Part shown: piece after piece, positions 49,686 through 60,333 of the stretch
Layout: every line of letters begins with the position of its first letter
How positions within the stretch are numbered: the first letter of the stretch is position 1
Assembly (NCBI GenBank): GCA_002803225.1
Contig: NXFV01000021.1
Location: 1 to 64,000, forward strand
DNA from: Gamarada debralockiae
Lineage: Eukaryota; Ascomycota; Leotiomycetes; Helotiales; Hyphodiscaceae
Direction of reading: 5' to 3'
Length of the DNA stretch: 64,000 bases
Position numbers and translations under genes: made by a program
Notes under the pieces: generated by a model
Told to the model about the DNA's origin: nothing
The model's input: the letters and a program-made list of their open reading frames with translations, nothing else
Databases searched by the model: none

Positions 49686-49774
49686 AAGGGTTTAAGTTAA
49701 CGCAGTTAAAAGAATATTTTTATGTTTGACGGTATGAAATGTTGGAAATGTCAATGCAAGCTCTTCTGTACATA

Positions 49775-50205
49775 CGAAGAACGCGGCATAAAGTGACGGG
49801 ATTATGGCGCATTTTGACTCTAAGCCCCCTATAGCGTAAATTTTTAGGGATTCAGCTCGCTATAATGCCCTGTATTCATAGGCTGTGTGCCATGTAAGAG
49901 TCTATAAGACATTTGCAAGGTTTTTGTAGATCTTCAGGGGTATTGGCGCTGCTGGCCAAGCAACCCCAGCGTTTTGACGCTGTAGCAGCAAGAATTATAG
50001 GGCCACTTAGCGAGCGAAGGCCTGTAAATACAGGGGTGAGCTCTAAAAAAGTGTGCCACCCCTTGTCAAAGACTTACAGCGTGTTTTAGGCCAAAAGCGC
50101 AGGAATACAGGGACTTTCAGCGCTCGAGCTCAATGTTATAGTGGACTTCAGTGGGCTCAGCCCCAAAATGCGCTATAGTCCTGTCACTTTATGCCGCGAT
50201 CTCCG
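49775..50205. mobile_element. MITE with 42 bp inverted repeats and TA duplication
   Basis: The left end (49775-49816, CGAAGAACGCGGCATAAAGT...) and the reverse complement of the right end (50164-50205, CGGAGATCGCGGCATAAAGT...) match at 37 of 42 positions, and similarity goes on more loosely inside. TA stands directly outside each end (49773-49774 and 50206-50207), as expected for Tc1/mariner or pogo/Fot1-type insertion. The 431 bp element has no coding capacity, so it needs a transposase supplied elsewhere. It lies just downstream of the WSC-GH128 gene. Confidence 0.85.
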
Positions 50206-50353
50206 TAGTGGTTGTACCAAAATCACATGACTTACCGCCTAATCTCACCTCCTCTCGACTCGTGCTTTCTTTCCTCATCAACCATCGACACAAACATCAA
50301 ATTCTTCGAAACCAATGAAGCGACTATATAATGTCTCATCTCACCACTTTCAT

Positions 50354-51137
50354 CTATTTCCACTCCTGCCCAAATAAATCCAGGACTTGATGTGGTCACC
50401 CCGCGACTCATCTCACTCAGACGCGAAATCTACAACTTCACTCCTCAACACGCCCCTCCATTTATGTTCCTCCTCGTTGGCGATCAGCCATCTATCATTT
50501 CACGATGGAGACAGTTCCCAGGCCAAGTTCTCCCTACTTCACGGCTCATTTGGTGCCCGTCGATATCAGCTCTCTGAGTGCGTTGTTGGTGTGTCGAGAG
50601 TCTAGACGCCTCGCATTTTCAAAGGGCTACCAGGCTTGGAGAATGATTCATCGTAACGGCAAAGTGAGAGATGTGATGTGGAATCTTTTGATGGACGCAG
50701 TCCTATTCGTGGATGCCGACCCTTGACATTTCTTTGATTTGTTCTTGACATAATTCCCGGCGCAGGTCAACGAGATCACGAGACTTGCACTGCTGCAAAA
50801 CTTTTGGCCGAGCACCATCATTGATCCCAGGTTCACCAGAGCATGGCTTTGGCGGCCGTTGATGAGATTCACGGCCTTGGAGGAACTCTTCATTTTTGTT
50901 GATAAGGAGTTCTGGGAGGGGCCGATACTGGGAGGTTCCCAGTAATGTTGGAATAAGTTTGTCGGACGCGAGAAGGGATTACCAGGAGAGTACCAGGAGC
51001 CACATGGTCCGTGTCCTATTGAGGTCCCAAGGGTTAATGTTGCGTGGAGTCATGATATGATTTTACGTGGGGAGGAAGTTGAACTCTGGAGGCTGATATT
51101 TGAGACGGAAGATGCGGAGTCGTCCAATAATAGCTGA
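50354..51137 (+). pseudogene. 2EXR gene relic
   Basis: Frame pieces of a 2EXR protein occur in order. The start signature FHLFPLLPK is followed by a TAA where the family has Glu, then IQDLMW. The frame shifts before TPRLISLRREIYNFTPQ, and again before LLVCRESRRLAFSKGYQAW and VRDVMWNLLMDAVLFVD. After a gap that may be an intron (to CGGCGCAG) comes VNEITRLALLQNFWP and RFTALEELFIFVDKEFW. Then a TAA, with further in-frame text to 51137. The combination of a stop at an invariant position and at least two frame changes argues for a dead gene rather than missed introns. Confidence 0.7.
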
Positions 51138-51969
51138 GCTTGATCACAATTCGGAAAGAGAAGCCGTCTCCGCTTCCAAACATCTCGCTTCCAGGTCTAC
51201 TGGTATGTATGCCGATTAGATTATTCAACTGTTTACTCTTTTCAACGTCAGTTTTATGCTGCTCATATATGAAGAACTTCAAACGATTTTTCTATCACAT
51301 ACGACCACAGACTGAGTAGAATTGGGCTATTTCTTCTATCTGAAGATACATGAGCCTTACTTCTGCCTCCTAAATTCGGGTTTCCTATTCAGAATACAAA
51401 AATCGGATTTTAGAAATACAATTCACTGCCCTACAGTCTCCGACTGGCCTATGTGACATCTACGTGATTTAACCTATTATTATCGCCCTCTGATAACATA
51501 GATAGGCTACCTCTTATACCGATGGATTCAATTTATAATAGTTGATTCATTATCAATATACTTTGTTTATTTTTCAGATCAGCTAGTACCTCAGGCCGCA
51601 GCGCTAGGTTCTAGAGCTAATTCCCCCTTTTTATGTACAATAGCTCTTCTTCTCTTAATCAATCGAACTGCTATTAGATATTTTTATACTTCTACAATTA
51701 AGTATATACTTATATGTAACCTATGGCTGTTATATTGGTTTACTTTAGTTTTATATTATTAGCGTCTTTCTGTATTTACCTTAACGTATGAGTTTTAAGA
51801 CAATATATTTGCCACTATAACTAGAATTAACTAAAAGATAAATAGACTAACTATAAAGCAAATAATAGAAGACAACTTTATAAATATCCAGACTAACAGT
51901 AAAGAATAGACAGTTTTTGGATTAAACAAGGAGAGCTAAGAGGAGAGCTTCAAAGGACCATTAAAAGAA
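51138..51969. other. AT-rich relic DNA
   Basis: Strongly AT-rich from about 51450 to 51960, with stops in all frames and no domain. Probably old, RIP-like decayed repeat DNA, although no TE family can be named. Confidence 0.5.
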
Positions 51970-53070
51970 TCATGTACCATTAGTAGGGGAGTTTAGCAAA
52001 TCCCAGAGAGCCTTCGACGCCTCATGTTTTGCGCCCTTCTTACTACTACATTCTTTTCCACGTACTTTCCAAGTACCAAAGGTAACCGTAGCAGCAAACC
52101 TCTTTGGATCAAATTGTGTTTCATCAGAGGTATACGACGGGCGAAGACCTTTCGTCGTACCATACTCCGTAAGTCTAGCGGTATACCTTGGCAAGTCCGA
52201 CTCGTTTTCGTTGGCACCTCCAGGAGGAGTTCTAATATCGGTCTGCAAGGGGGCCGTTGGTGAAACTAAACTTCTGTTAAAAATTGTAATCTTGTATATG
52301 GGAAGGGAGAGACTTAAGAGGTGGGTCTGAGAGAGTTCCTGTCTCCGAGGGGTGATTGAGACCAGACTCCTGAATCGTGTGCTCCTCGTTTTGATGTCGA
52401 CGAAGATCGTCCACGTACTTTTCCAGATCGATATAAAGTGTCGTTGAGCCAGGACTCGGGTCCCCGCGATGAATATGGCCGATTTGACCCAGGAGAAGAT
52501 CACGAAAGTTGGCGTCTAGCTGTTCAGGTTCGATGGGCTTAAACAATGTTTTATAGCATTCTTCATATCGAAAATTGTCTATCATATCTTTGCATAAGTC
52601 CTGTTTTAAGGTTGTCCAGTTAGCTGTGATCTGGAACATAGCCAGTAGGCTAAAACTCAATGTGATTTCGCATACCTGAAACTCTTTCTCTGGAGCATGT
52701 GAAGAAATCGATCTTAAAGCCACATTTGCAACAGGGACTTCTAGTATTTTGAGACCCAGCCAACGATCTGTCTCTGTAAGATTCATATTCCCAAAAAATG
52801 AAGCTCTTCTCTGCTGTTCATACCCTTGATTGTAATTGGCTCCTCAGATACTAGTTCGATTGGATGAGATGATGATGTCGCCATTGTAGCACCTGATGGT
52901 AACTCGGATACTTTGTTTGTACGGTAGACAAACGAAAGAGAATTCAAAGATTCCTCTGAGCGGATCTCGGCGGCAGTCAGTGTAAGGGATTGCTTTGTGC
53001 GTGAGTAGCGAGTAAAGAATTTCAGGAGAGTTTGTTTCAAACTTCTAGCAGATGGAGAGAAAGTGCCCAT
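51970..53070 (-). CDS. Double-stranded RNA-binding domain protein
   Basis: Four exons (53070-52824, 52773-52676, 52630-52314, 52273-51970) keep phase and give 321 residues. The C-terminal 75 residues form a dsRBD: YTARLTEYGTTKGLRPSYT, then FAATVTFGTWKVRGKECSSK with KKGAKHEASKALWDLL, including the Lys pair and helix 2 that contact dsRNA. The N-terminal part shows no known domain; its middle (WTTLKQDLCKDMIDNFRYEE, FRDLLLGQIGHIHRGDP) is helical. No catalytic domain, so a dsRNA-binding adaptor is likelier than a nuclease; a role in RNA silencing or antiviral response is only a guess. Intron 2 (52675-52631) is 45 nt and stop-free, so its retention would keep the frame. Intron 3 is only 40 nt with a plain GTCTCT donor, the weakest join. 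Confidence 0.72.
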
Positions 53071-53949
53071 ATGAACAGGGAAATTGTGTAGTGGTTATAA
53101 GAAGTACACGGCTGTGACTAGAAATCAGCCTTCTAATATATTTCGGAAATGAAGGGGATAGATGAGACCTTCCAATGATAGAGTTACAATGCCCAACTGA
53201 GGCCCACCTAGCCTCAATATGCATCTGACGCCCTGAAATTCACAATCGACCAAAGAAATATTTCATGCTTACTATCTTAGCCAATTACCATGAAAGAGGT
53301 GGCAGTGAGGCTAAATTTGCTGATTGTGCATGCATAAGCAATCGTAGATTCTAGGCAACCGTAATTGAAATCATGATGGGGGATTTTACGATCCAATCGA
53401 CCACTTTCACAACGGTAAAAGCCCAACTTCAGGCCGCATTGCATGGCACACATTGTCATCGCATAAGGCTTTTTCTTCACACAGCAACCATTAGAATATT
53501 ACAGGCGAGTTTCTCTTCCAATCGAAAGCATAAGAGCGTTCACATGCTGTAGTATCCTACATTGAAAAGCAGATGCATTAATAGAATGAGGCTTTACGGC
53601 AGCTACCGTTAAAAGCACGATGTTGTAGAGGTGAGTTAACTATCCAGTTGCAGGCGGCGTTGGTAGTCGGGGTAACTTAAGTCAGCCCTCGGGCACGGCT
53701 GGCACTCTCAATGTGCATGCGTAGAATTGGGCAGTGCTGATTGTTTGAAGTACAGGACGTCTCTGACCACCCATTTTATGTATGGCAATATTGGTCAATG
53801 AGCCACTAAATGTCAACCGGAGAACAGCTCCCGAACAAGACGGCTCATTGAAAACAGGCCTTCCGATCAGCGATAATCATCTGAAGTAACTTGTAAGGAC
53901 GGATACTTAAACTTCTCGCATTGAGTTAACTTAAGAGCTCAATTCAAGT
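53071..53949. other. Intergenic, nothing recognised
   Basis: Holds the promoters of the dsRBD gene (left) and of the RNase H1-type relic (right). No motif-bearing frame. Confidence 0.45.
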
Positions 53950-54574
53950 ATGACGACGACAACCGGACCGAAGAGGAAAATGGAAATATATGCTGTTGTT
54001 GATGGATTTTCTCCTGCACCAGGGATCTTCTCTTTTTGGTAAGTTATACCCAAGAAAGTGTAAGATAATCAGCGTACTAATCAACACCGAATTCTCAGGG
54101 GACATGTTCACACTCTTGTTACTGGCTTCCAAAACGCAAAATTCTGAAAGTTTGCAACAGTATTGGAAGCCGAGCAGTATATGGAGAATAAAGGAGTGAA
54201 AGAGTACATCAAGATCACAGAGGGAGTGCTTAGGGATACGACTCTGAAGCGAGGAGAGAAGGCTTATTAAGCAGTGGCAAATGGACGCTCGCCGGGGATA
54301 CAGGAGTATTACTTGTAAGAACATTCCAACGAGTGATGGGAAAGATGCTAAATTCAGCAGTGGAGATGGCGGGACTGAGCCGGAAGTGTTGAACTTCTCT
54401 GGTGCATGCCACAAAAGTATCTCGAGTTTGATGCAGGCAGAGCATTTCATAGCGGATTGGGTAGAGATGTATTCATCTGTATGCAAAGAACTCATCAAGC
54501 AGGAGCTTTCTCGAGGAATTCGTCCTTTAAGCATGAATGGCCTCCTATTAGATTTATCAGAGAGTCTGAGATGA
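53950..54574 (+). pseudogene. RNase H1 N-terminal (viroplasmin-like) domain gene, broken
   Basis: The frame from ATG 53950 reads MEIYAVVDGFSPAPGIFSFW. A 60 nt intron (54039-54098, GTAAGT, branch GTACTAAT) follows, then GHVHTLVTGFQNAKF and TGA (54145-54147), then KFATVLEAEQYMENKGVKEY. This is the hybrid-binding fold found at the N terminus of eukaryotic RNase H1 and in caulimovirus viroplasmin. A second copy starts beyond TAA (54268-54270) with AVANGRSPGIQEYY. A phase-correct intron (GTAAGA to AATTCAG) leads into NFSGACHKSISSLMQAEHF. Tandem domains of this type occur in fungal genes as RNA:DNA hybrid or dsRNA binders; no RNase H catalytic domain follows. Two in-frame stops make it a pseudogene. 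It is a cellular-type gene in its introns and layout, not a viral insertion. Confidence 0.7.
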
Positions 54575-55283
54575 CTGCTATCGAAGGCAGTGTGCAGTGT
54601 ATGCTCAGCGAAATTAGAATTTGAATTTCATATAGCACTGATCGCTATTGGTAGTTCTGTAGTTCTCTTATGTCGGACTAGAAGCTTTATAGAGATGTTC
54701 ACCTAGGAAGCGTGCTTGAGCAATCTGTCGAGTTCTACTAATAGGTGTTGAAAATCAAGGTGGGGTTGGATGTCTGGAAGTTATCTTCAGCTACAGTTAC
54801 AATTTGATTGGTTAACTTCATGGCTTGGCCGGCCGCACTGCTCCTAGTTAAGCGTTGCAAAGTTGCGGTGTAGTGTACGACTGAAAAGCAAAATAAAATT
54901 GGGCATCCTATCCCCACACACAAGTCTCAGATCGACAGATCGGCAGATTAGTAGTTGGGTGGGTGAACCACTAGTGAATACCTGCTGTTTAACTACAATC
55001 CTAACTCTGTGTTCCGTGCTCGCCCAGCACCGCGTACTCGCCTCATCTTAGCTCACCAGCAACTTTGAACTTCGTGACGCCTCCGTGTGCTATTGATACC
55101 AATGCCTATCCTGGCCATGTTGCTATCTCGAGTGTCAACTTCTAGCAGCAGAATAGGTTTCCAAGACCGAATAGGCTCCCTCTATCAAGATAGGTCCCTA
55201 ACTACCTTGTGTTTAACGCTTACTGCTATCGTAGAGGTAGAACTAGAATTCTGCCTTACAATGCATCGTTTATTAACTGTCTA
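54575..55283. other. Intergenic, nothing recognised
   Basis: Short frames with many stops. May be decayed coding or repeat DNA, but no family can be named. Confidence 0.4.
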
Positions 55284-58038
55284 TTACAGCATGAGCTTCA
55301 TTGAGGGGGAAACAGGTTGGGCAAAATTATCTTGACTTTCTCTCGCGACATCGTCGCGGCCCTTGCCCTTATCTGTACAGCTCTGTGCCCCTGCATGTGG
55401 CGGGCTCTCGAGGCAAAACAATGTCGGGACCTGCATGTCTCCTTGAAAAATGAAACTCTCAGCGTTCATCCTCGATTCAGCTGTCGTTGGACGCATCCGG
55501 TCTTCGGTTTGCGTCAAGCCGTTGTATGGAATACTCGTACCCATAGCGATTGAGTGTTCATTGAAACCACTAAATCCAAAGCTGGCGAAACTAGATCCTT
55601 TCGGAAGACTATGAAACAGCTGAGCCTCTGCTGAGTAGAAGTTTCCTTGAAAGGTGTTTGAAGGACCTGGTTCACTATATGTATGTGCTGCTTCGGTCGC
55701 TTCTGCAGATCGCTGGCTTGACCCAAGATTGCCAGGCTCCGATGTTTGCCAGTCCCTGACCAAGTCCGAGGGACATTTGCGAGCTATGTCTTGAATCATG
55801 CCTTTTATTCTGGCTTCTATGGGCTGGAGTTCCTTCTGAAGGATCTGATCCACATGCGTCTCTATTAGACCTGGAAGGCGAGTCTGAGAATATTCGCTGA
55901 AGTCAATGCGCTGACCAGAGTCAGTCGACGAAGGGGCTTGGTCCTTGCCTTACCAGTCTCATGCTCATAGTCTGCGTAGAAATGTCAGTCCTTGGATTGA
56001 TCCATAAAGAAAAGCGTGCTTGCGAGATCTCTTACATGGGCTGGGAATAGGTTGGACACCTGGGAACATTATACGATATATATCTCTCCACTTTGCCTCG
56101 TCTCCAGGCTCTAGAGTAAGTCTCTTCTTGCTCTTTAACAACTTCAGCTTGCGTGGACAAATTCCCTCCACTGGTTGTCTCTTTTGCTTCTGGCACCGAG
56201 TGTCGTTTCCTAGATGGATCTCGAGACCTCTCTCGTCTCCTACCACAATCCAGCATCTTGGACACTGCGCTGGGGCCATGTGGCAGCGGTAAAGGTGTTC
56301 TCTAAAAAGGCTGTTAACAGTGCCAACCTCAACATATTCGATGAGATATGTGATGTTTCACATACTTGAGATGAGCAATTGAGTTGAATCCTGGCCCTGT
56401 GCAAGAACCTCTTTGGCCGTATTTCCGGGGATCATGTTTGAAGAACGGGCATGCATACCGGCGTGTACTGTTATCGTCCCTCGAGGTTGTCCCAGACGTC
56501 CGTGGCCTCTTATTACCGTCCTGGTCTCATCTGGGGGTGGGAATTCTCCATCTTGATTTGGCCTCTTTGGCCCCAGAGCGTTGCTCGTTAAAGAAATCGA
56601 AGATTGGTTTGCAGATAAGACTGATCTATTCGTCGAGGAGCTTGACTGTATAGAACTAGTGCTTCCGCTCTGGTTATAGGCGCCATGTGCAATTACGCTT
56701 TTATGACCTTGATGTAGCAAGTTGTAGAATTCAGCCATCACAGCTTCTAAATCAAATAATGCTACCATTCAATTAATGAGCACCAGTCTTCAAAATCCTC
56801 ACTTCCAATATCATCGGTGTCATCAGTGCTTGTTGACCAGGTTGTGTTAGCATTGCTAGTTTGAGATATTCCGAAGTCATTTGTACCCTGGTTGTTCATG
56901 TTATATGAACTGCCTGTTAGATCTCGTCCTACTCCGAACTTGAAAATTTCCGTAAGCTAACCTGCCACGGACCTTGAAGATGATGGCAGGGACGGATCAT
57001 AGCTAAGTTCAGTCTCTATCAGATGGGCTTTCGGCAGAAGCGTCGCTTTATCTTTGGGATTCAATGCCAACATTTTGTGTGCTCGCGAATCACCCAAATG
57101 TGTTTGTGAAACTTGCTGAGTATTCGTTTCAAGTTGCTGCCGTTGAGATCGAGGTTTTGGGTAGTTCGTAGGACACGAATCCCTGAGACTACGATCCAGG
57201 TCTTCCACCCTAGACCGGAAGCTCTTGACTATGTCCCTAATACTCCCCAGTTTGTCGAACTCAAGCTCTAAGTTATCGATTCGCTGAAGAACTGTTCGCA
57301 TCTTGGAAATCTCTGCATCGGCACCTGCGATCAGGCTACCAGCATGATCATATTGCGATTGCGTATATGTTTGCGCTTGTTCTGATAACTGCAACGAGGC
57401 TTTAGTAAAGATTTTGCATCATGTCGCTGTAGAGATGTGCACAAGGCCAGATGAAGGAGAGAGGCATAGCTTTAAGAAAACTGACCTACACCATCCAAAC
57501 GCGACTGAATCATCTGTATCAAACGATCGAAGTGGCGTCCCATCGCTGCCAGGCTCGATCCATCAAGCAGCAAAAGTCCTTGGGAGTTAGCCCTAGTAGA
57601 AGCACATGAACTGGCTGTGCTCATTCCTGCGCTCGCTGCTATCATTTGGTGGTGCTGAATCTCGTCGTTGGTAAGTCCCAGCTGAATGTCGGGAATGCAA
57701 TTTGAGGAATGTAAAGTAGACGCAGCCTGCTTCTCACTTCCTTGGCCAGGAGCGCTACGCGTCCAGTTGCCTCAGTCACATATGTTCTGGGATCCATTGT
57801 TCGAGCCCGAGGTAGCGGACCTTTCAGTTGTGGAGTTTGGTGCATTCCATTTGGTACGGGTACCGAATGTTCTGTCGTGCCTCCCATTGCCTCCTCCAAA
57901 ATCATTTCCCACGGGGCCAGTGTAACTAAATTGTCCTTTCACCTGGAGTTTTCTATTTTCTGCTGAAATCTCGATCCCCGAAGGAGTCAGTCGAATTTGG
58001 CCATCTGGGGACGTGGCTATCACAAGGTCGTCATCCAT
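55284..58038 (-). pseudogene. Large C2H2/coiled-coil protein gene, multiply broken
   Basis: Exons of a large uncharacterised fungal family follow in order. MDDDLVIATSPDGQIRL begins it, then NICD and TGA (57772-57774) with the frame going on into GNWTRSAPGQGSEKQ and FDRLIQMIQSRLDG. An intron (57489-57389) leads to a coiled coil (LSEQAQTYTQSQYDHAGSLI onward). Another leads to SYNMNNQGTNDFGIS and EDFEDWCSLIE, followed by a frame change into LFDLEAVMAEFYNLLHQ. A second frame change precedes NKRPRTSGTTSRD and RRYACPFFKHDPRKYG, the paired-Cys/His block that ends FNSIAHLK, intron, EHLYRCHMAPAQCPRCW. Then KWRDIYRIMFPGVQPIPSP, an intron, YEHETG, another frame change, and FSEYSQTRLPGLIETHVDQ to the end. 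The family's CPFFKHxP...HLYRxH...CPRCW finger suggests a regulatory or nucleic-acid-linked role. One stop and about three frameshifts disable it. Confidence 0.75.
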
Positions 58039-60333
58039 TTGTAACTCAGGCTAACATTCAAGCTTCGAGTTCCTCGAGCCACAAAGATTCACCGTGGGAG
58101 TGGCCACAATAAGACCAATAGAGCACAGGACTTCTAAAGAGAATTAAGTTCAGATCGCGCTTTTTACCGAGTTTCGCTGCACAACTAATATCGACAGTCG
58201 AAGTCGCCAACCTGAACGCAACTCTAACGGCTTGTTAAAAAAGTGTTCTGCTTAAGAACGCAATTAAAAGGATGGTATTGGAAAAAATAAGATTCATGAG
58301 GCAGCCGCAATCCATCTTCTCGGAGAACCATACTGGACTCGAAGATTTTGCGCGTTTTTGCGGTGCGGTGAGGCCTAGCTTACGAAATCAAGCTGCGAAT
58401 TCGCAAATGCGAGATAATCTATCACGTGATGTTACGAGGTCGACTATGACTGTTGGTGTGGAGAACGTTGACATAGAGTCTTGTCAGTGACCTCACATTG
58501 ATGATAAAGCGCCCTGTCTACTTTTTCAAACGGAAGCAGATTTCGCTCAGGTTAGGATTTGGGTTGACAACCCTCTGTTGTATGTTTTGGTCAAAATTTT
58601 CGGTGTTTTTGTGCCCAGGCCAACCCCCTTTTTTGCCGTCGCTTATCCACCCCTGCAAACCTTCATTTCAGCAATCTCTAGTCCTCCGAAGAGATCTTCC
58701 AACGTGATGGGATGAGCACATTTTGGTACTGATTTTTCCACTGGTATGCTCCTGCAACATGGCCTCATGCTGTTCGAGGGATCTTACTGGACTCGCAACA
58801 AGTTCCGGATTCATACAACAGCAGGAAGGCGAACTCACAAGTTGACAAAGTTCACACTTGACATCCTAGTATCAAGAAGCATAGTAGTTGTACTTTTCCA
58901 TCCAGGATGCTCTAATTTAGGGTAATAAATACTACAGGCCCTCCAGACCTAGACTTCCGCTTTCTCTCTTCCGTAAGCTGGGCTGCAGTTTCCTGTTGAC
59001 CTCAACCGCTGAACCAATGTCCAGTTATCTTCGTTACTCACAAATCTTCAACATACCTGCCTTTTCGGTCTTGCATGGCAAGTGATTTACGTTGCAGATC
59101 TTGGTTGATTGAGAACTTGGATGTGTAGACAGCTATTTATGACTTTGAATCGCCTGTCCGGCCATTTAGAAAGAGTGTGGAAATCAAGCAACTTTACAGT
59201 GGATTAGTTTAGACCAGAACAATAATTTGCAGCTAGATTCATATTGAGTGCCAAAAGATAAAATATACGTTCTGATTAACAAGGACCAGACGCATAATTG
59301 CCCAGCTTAGCCGATGAATCACTTGACAAGTCAAGGTCATTCAGAGAGAGATGGGAATTGAAATATATCTACCATAGATTGATCCAAGTTATACCATTCC
59401 CATATTCTATGGGGAAAAAGTATGTAAGAGCCCTACTTCTCACAGAGTTTCAATTCTTCCCTCCTTCCTAACAAATATATTAATCAAATCACCAACTTGA
59501 ACATCTCCTCGCAACAAAAAGAAAAGGAGAAAATCAATTATCAAGTAAAAATTTACACTTAGTCCAAAACTAAATCAATAAATCGAGGCAATGGGTATAG
59601 AAGTGATCAAGAACTGGTCGACTCCTACACTTGGTGGAGATGCTGTGATCCAAATCCTCCCAATCCCCTTCCATAGTAACTCAGAAGCTCATTACTAATA
59701 CATCAAAGTTCTAGTGTAAGTGTATCCATACATTCATTTAAGCGCATGTGGAATGTGGACATGGTTGCGCCCATGCGGTGACAAGGGTCCCCAGGGCGGT
59801 TACTAGGTAGAGAGGGAGAGGCTGATTGGCAGCAAAGGGCTGGTCCCCTGCTAGTTGATGACGCTTGCTACTTTGTAACCGTTGAGCTTTTGGAAATCGT
59901 GGACTTTTGGAAATCGTGGACTTTTGGAAATCGTGGACCTTTGGAAATCGTCGAGCTTAGATAGTAAAACTCGTTTGTCTTGCGCCTTCCCTCTTGTGAC
60001 TTGCGTATTTTCAGTATCGTATGTCAATGTGCAGTGCATCGATCATTGAGCTCTGTGAATACTCTCCAACTCCGTTAGGTCAGTGCACAACATCTTGTAT
60101 AGGCCCAATCTCTGCGGATTCCGAGCTCAGAAATTTTCAACAAGCCCTTCCTCGGTACACGAGGAATGATGTTTTGAGTGAGTCGCCAGATATTGAAGAT
60201 TATTTGAGAAATAGGGATACATGATCTCTTGAGTGATTCTGCTAGTGAAGACAGAATATATCCAGAAACGAGCCGCAAGTTAATACTCCACTTCCAAAGC
60301 AGAACCGTCTAAATGACATCAGCGAGTGCCAAA
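58039..60333. other. Gene-free stretch with one tandem repeat
   Basis: Apart from the 17 bp repeat at 59887-59954 only short frames are seen. The left part would be the promoter of the broken C2H2 gene. Confidence 0.5.
59887..59954. repeat. 17 bp tandem repeat, four copies
   Basis: Four head-to-tail copies of CTTTTGGAAATCGTGGA; three are perfect and the last differs at two bases (CC for CT at its start, CGTCGA for CGTGGA). GAGC overlaps or flanks both ends. Confidence 0.9.

Noticed and set aside
53944..54534. 196-codon minus-strand ORF
   Set aside because: It is the antisense of the spliced RNase H1-type relic, whose plus-strand motifs and introns are clear.
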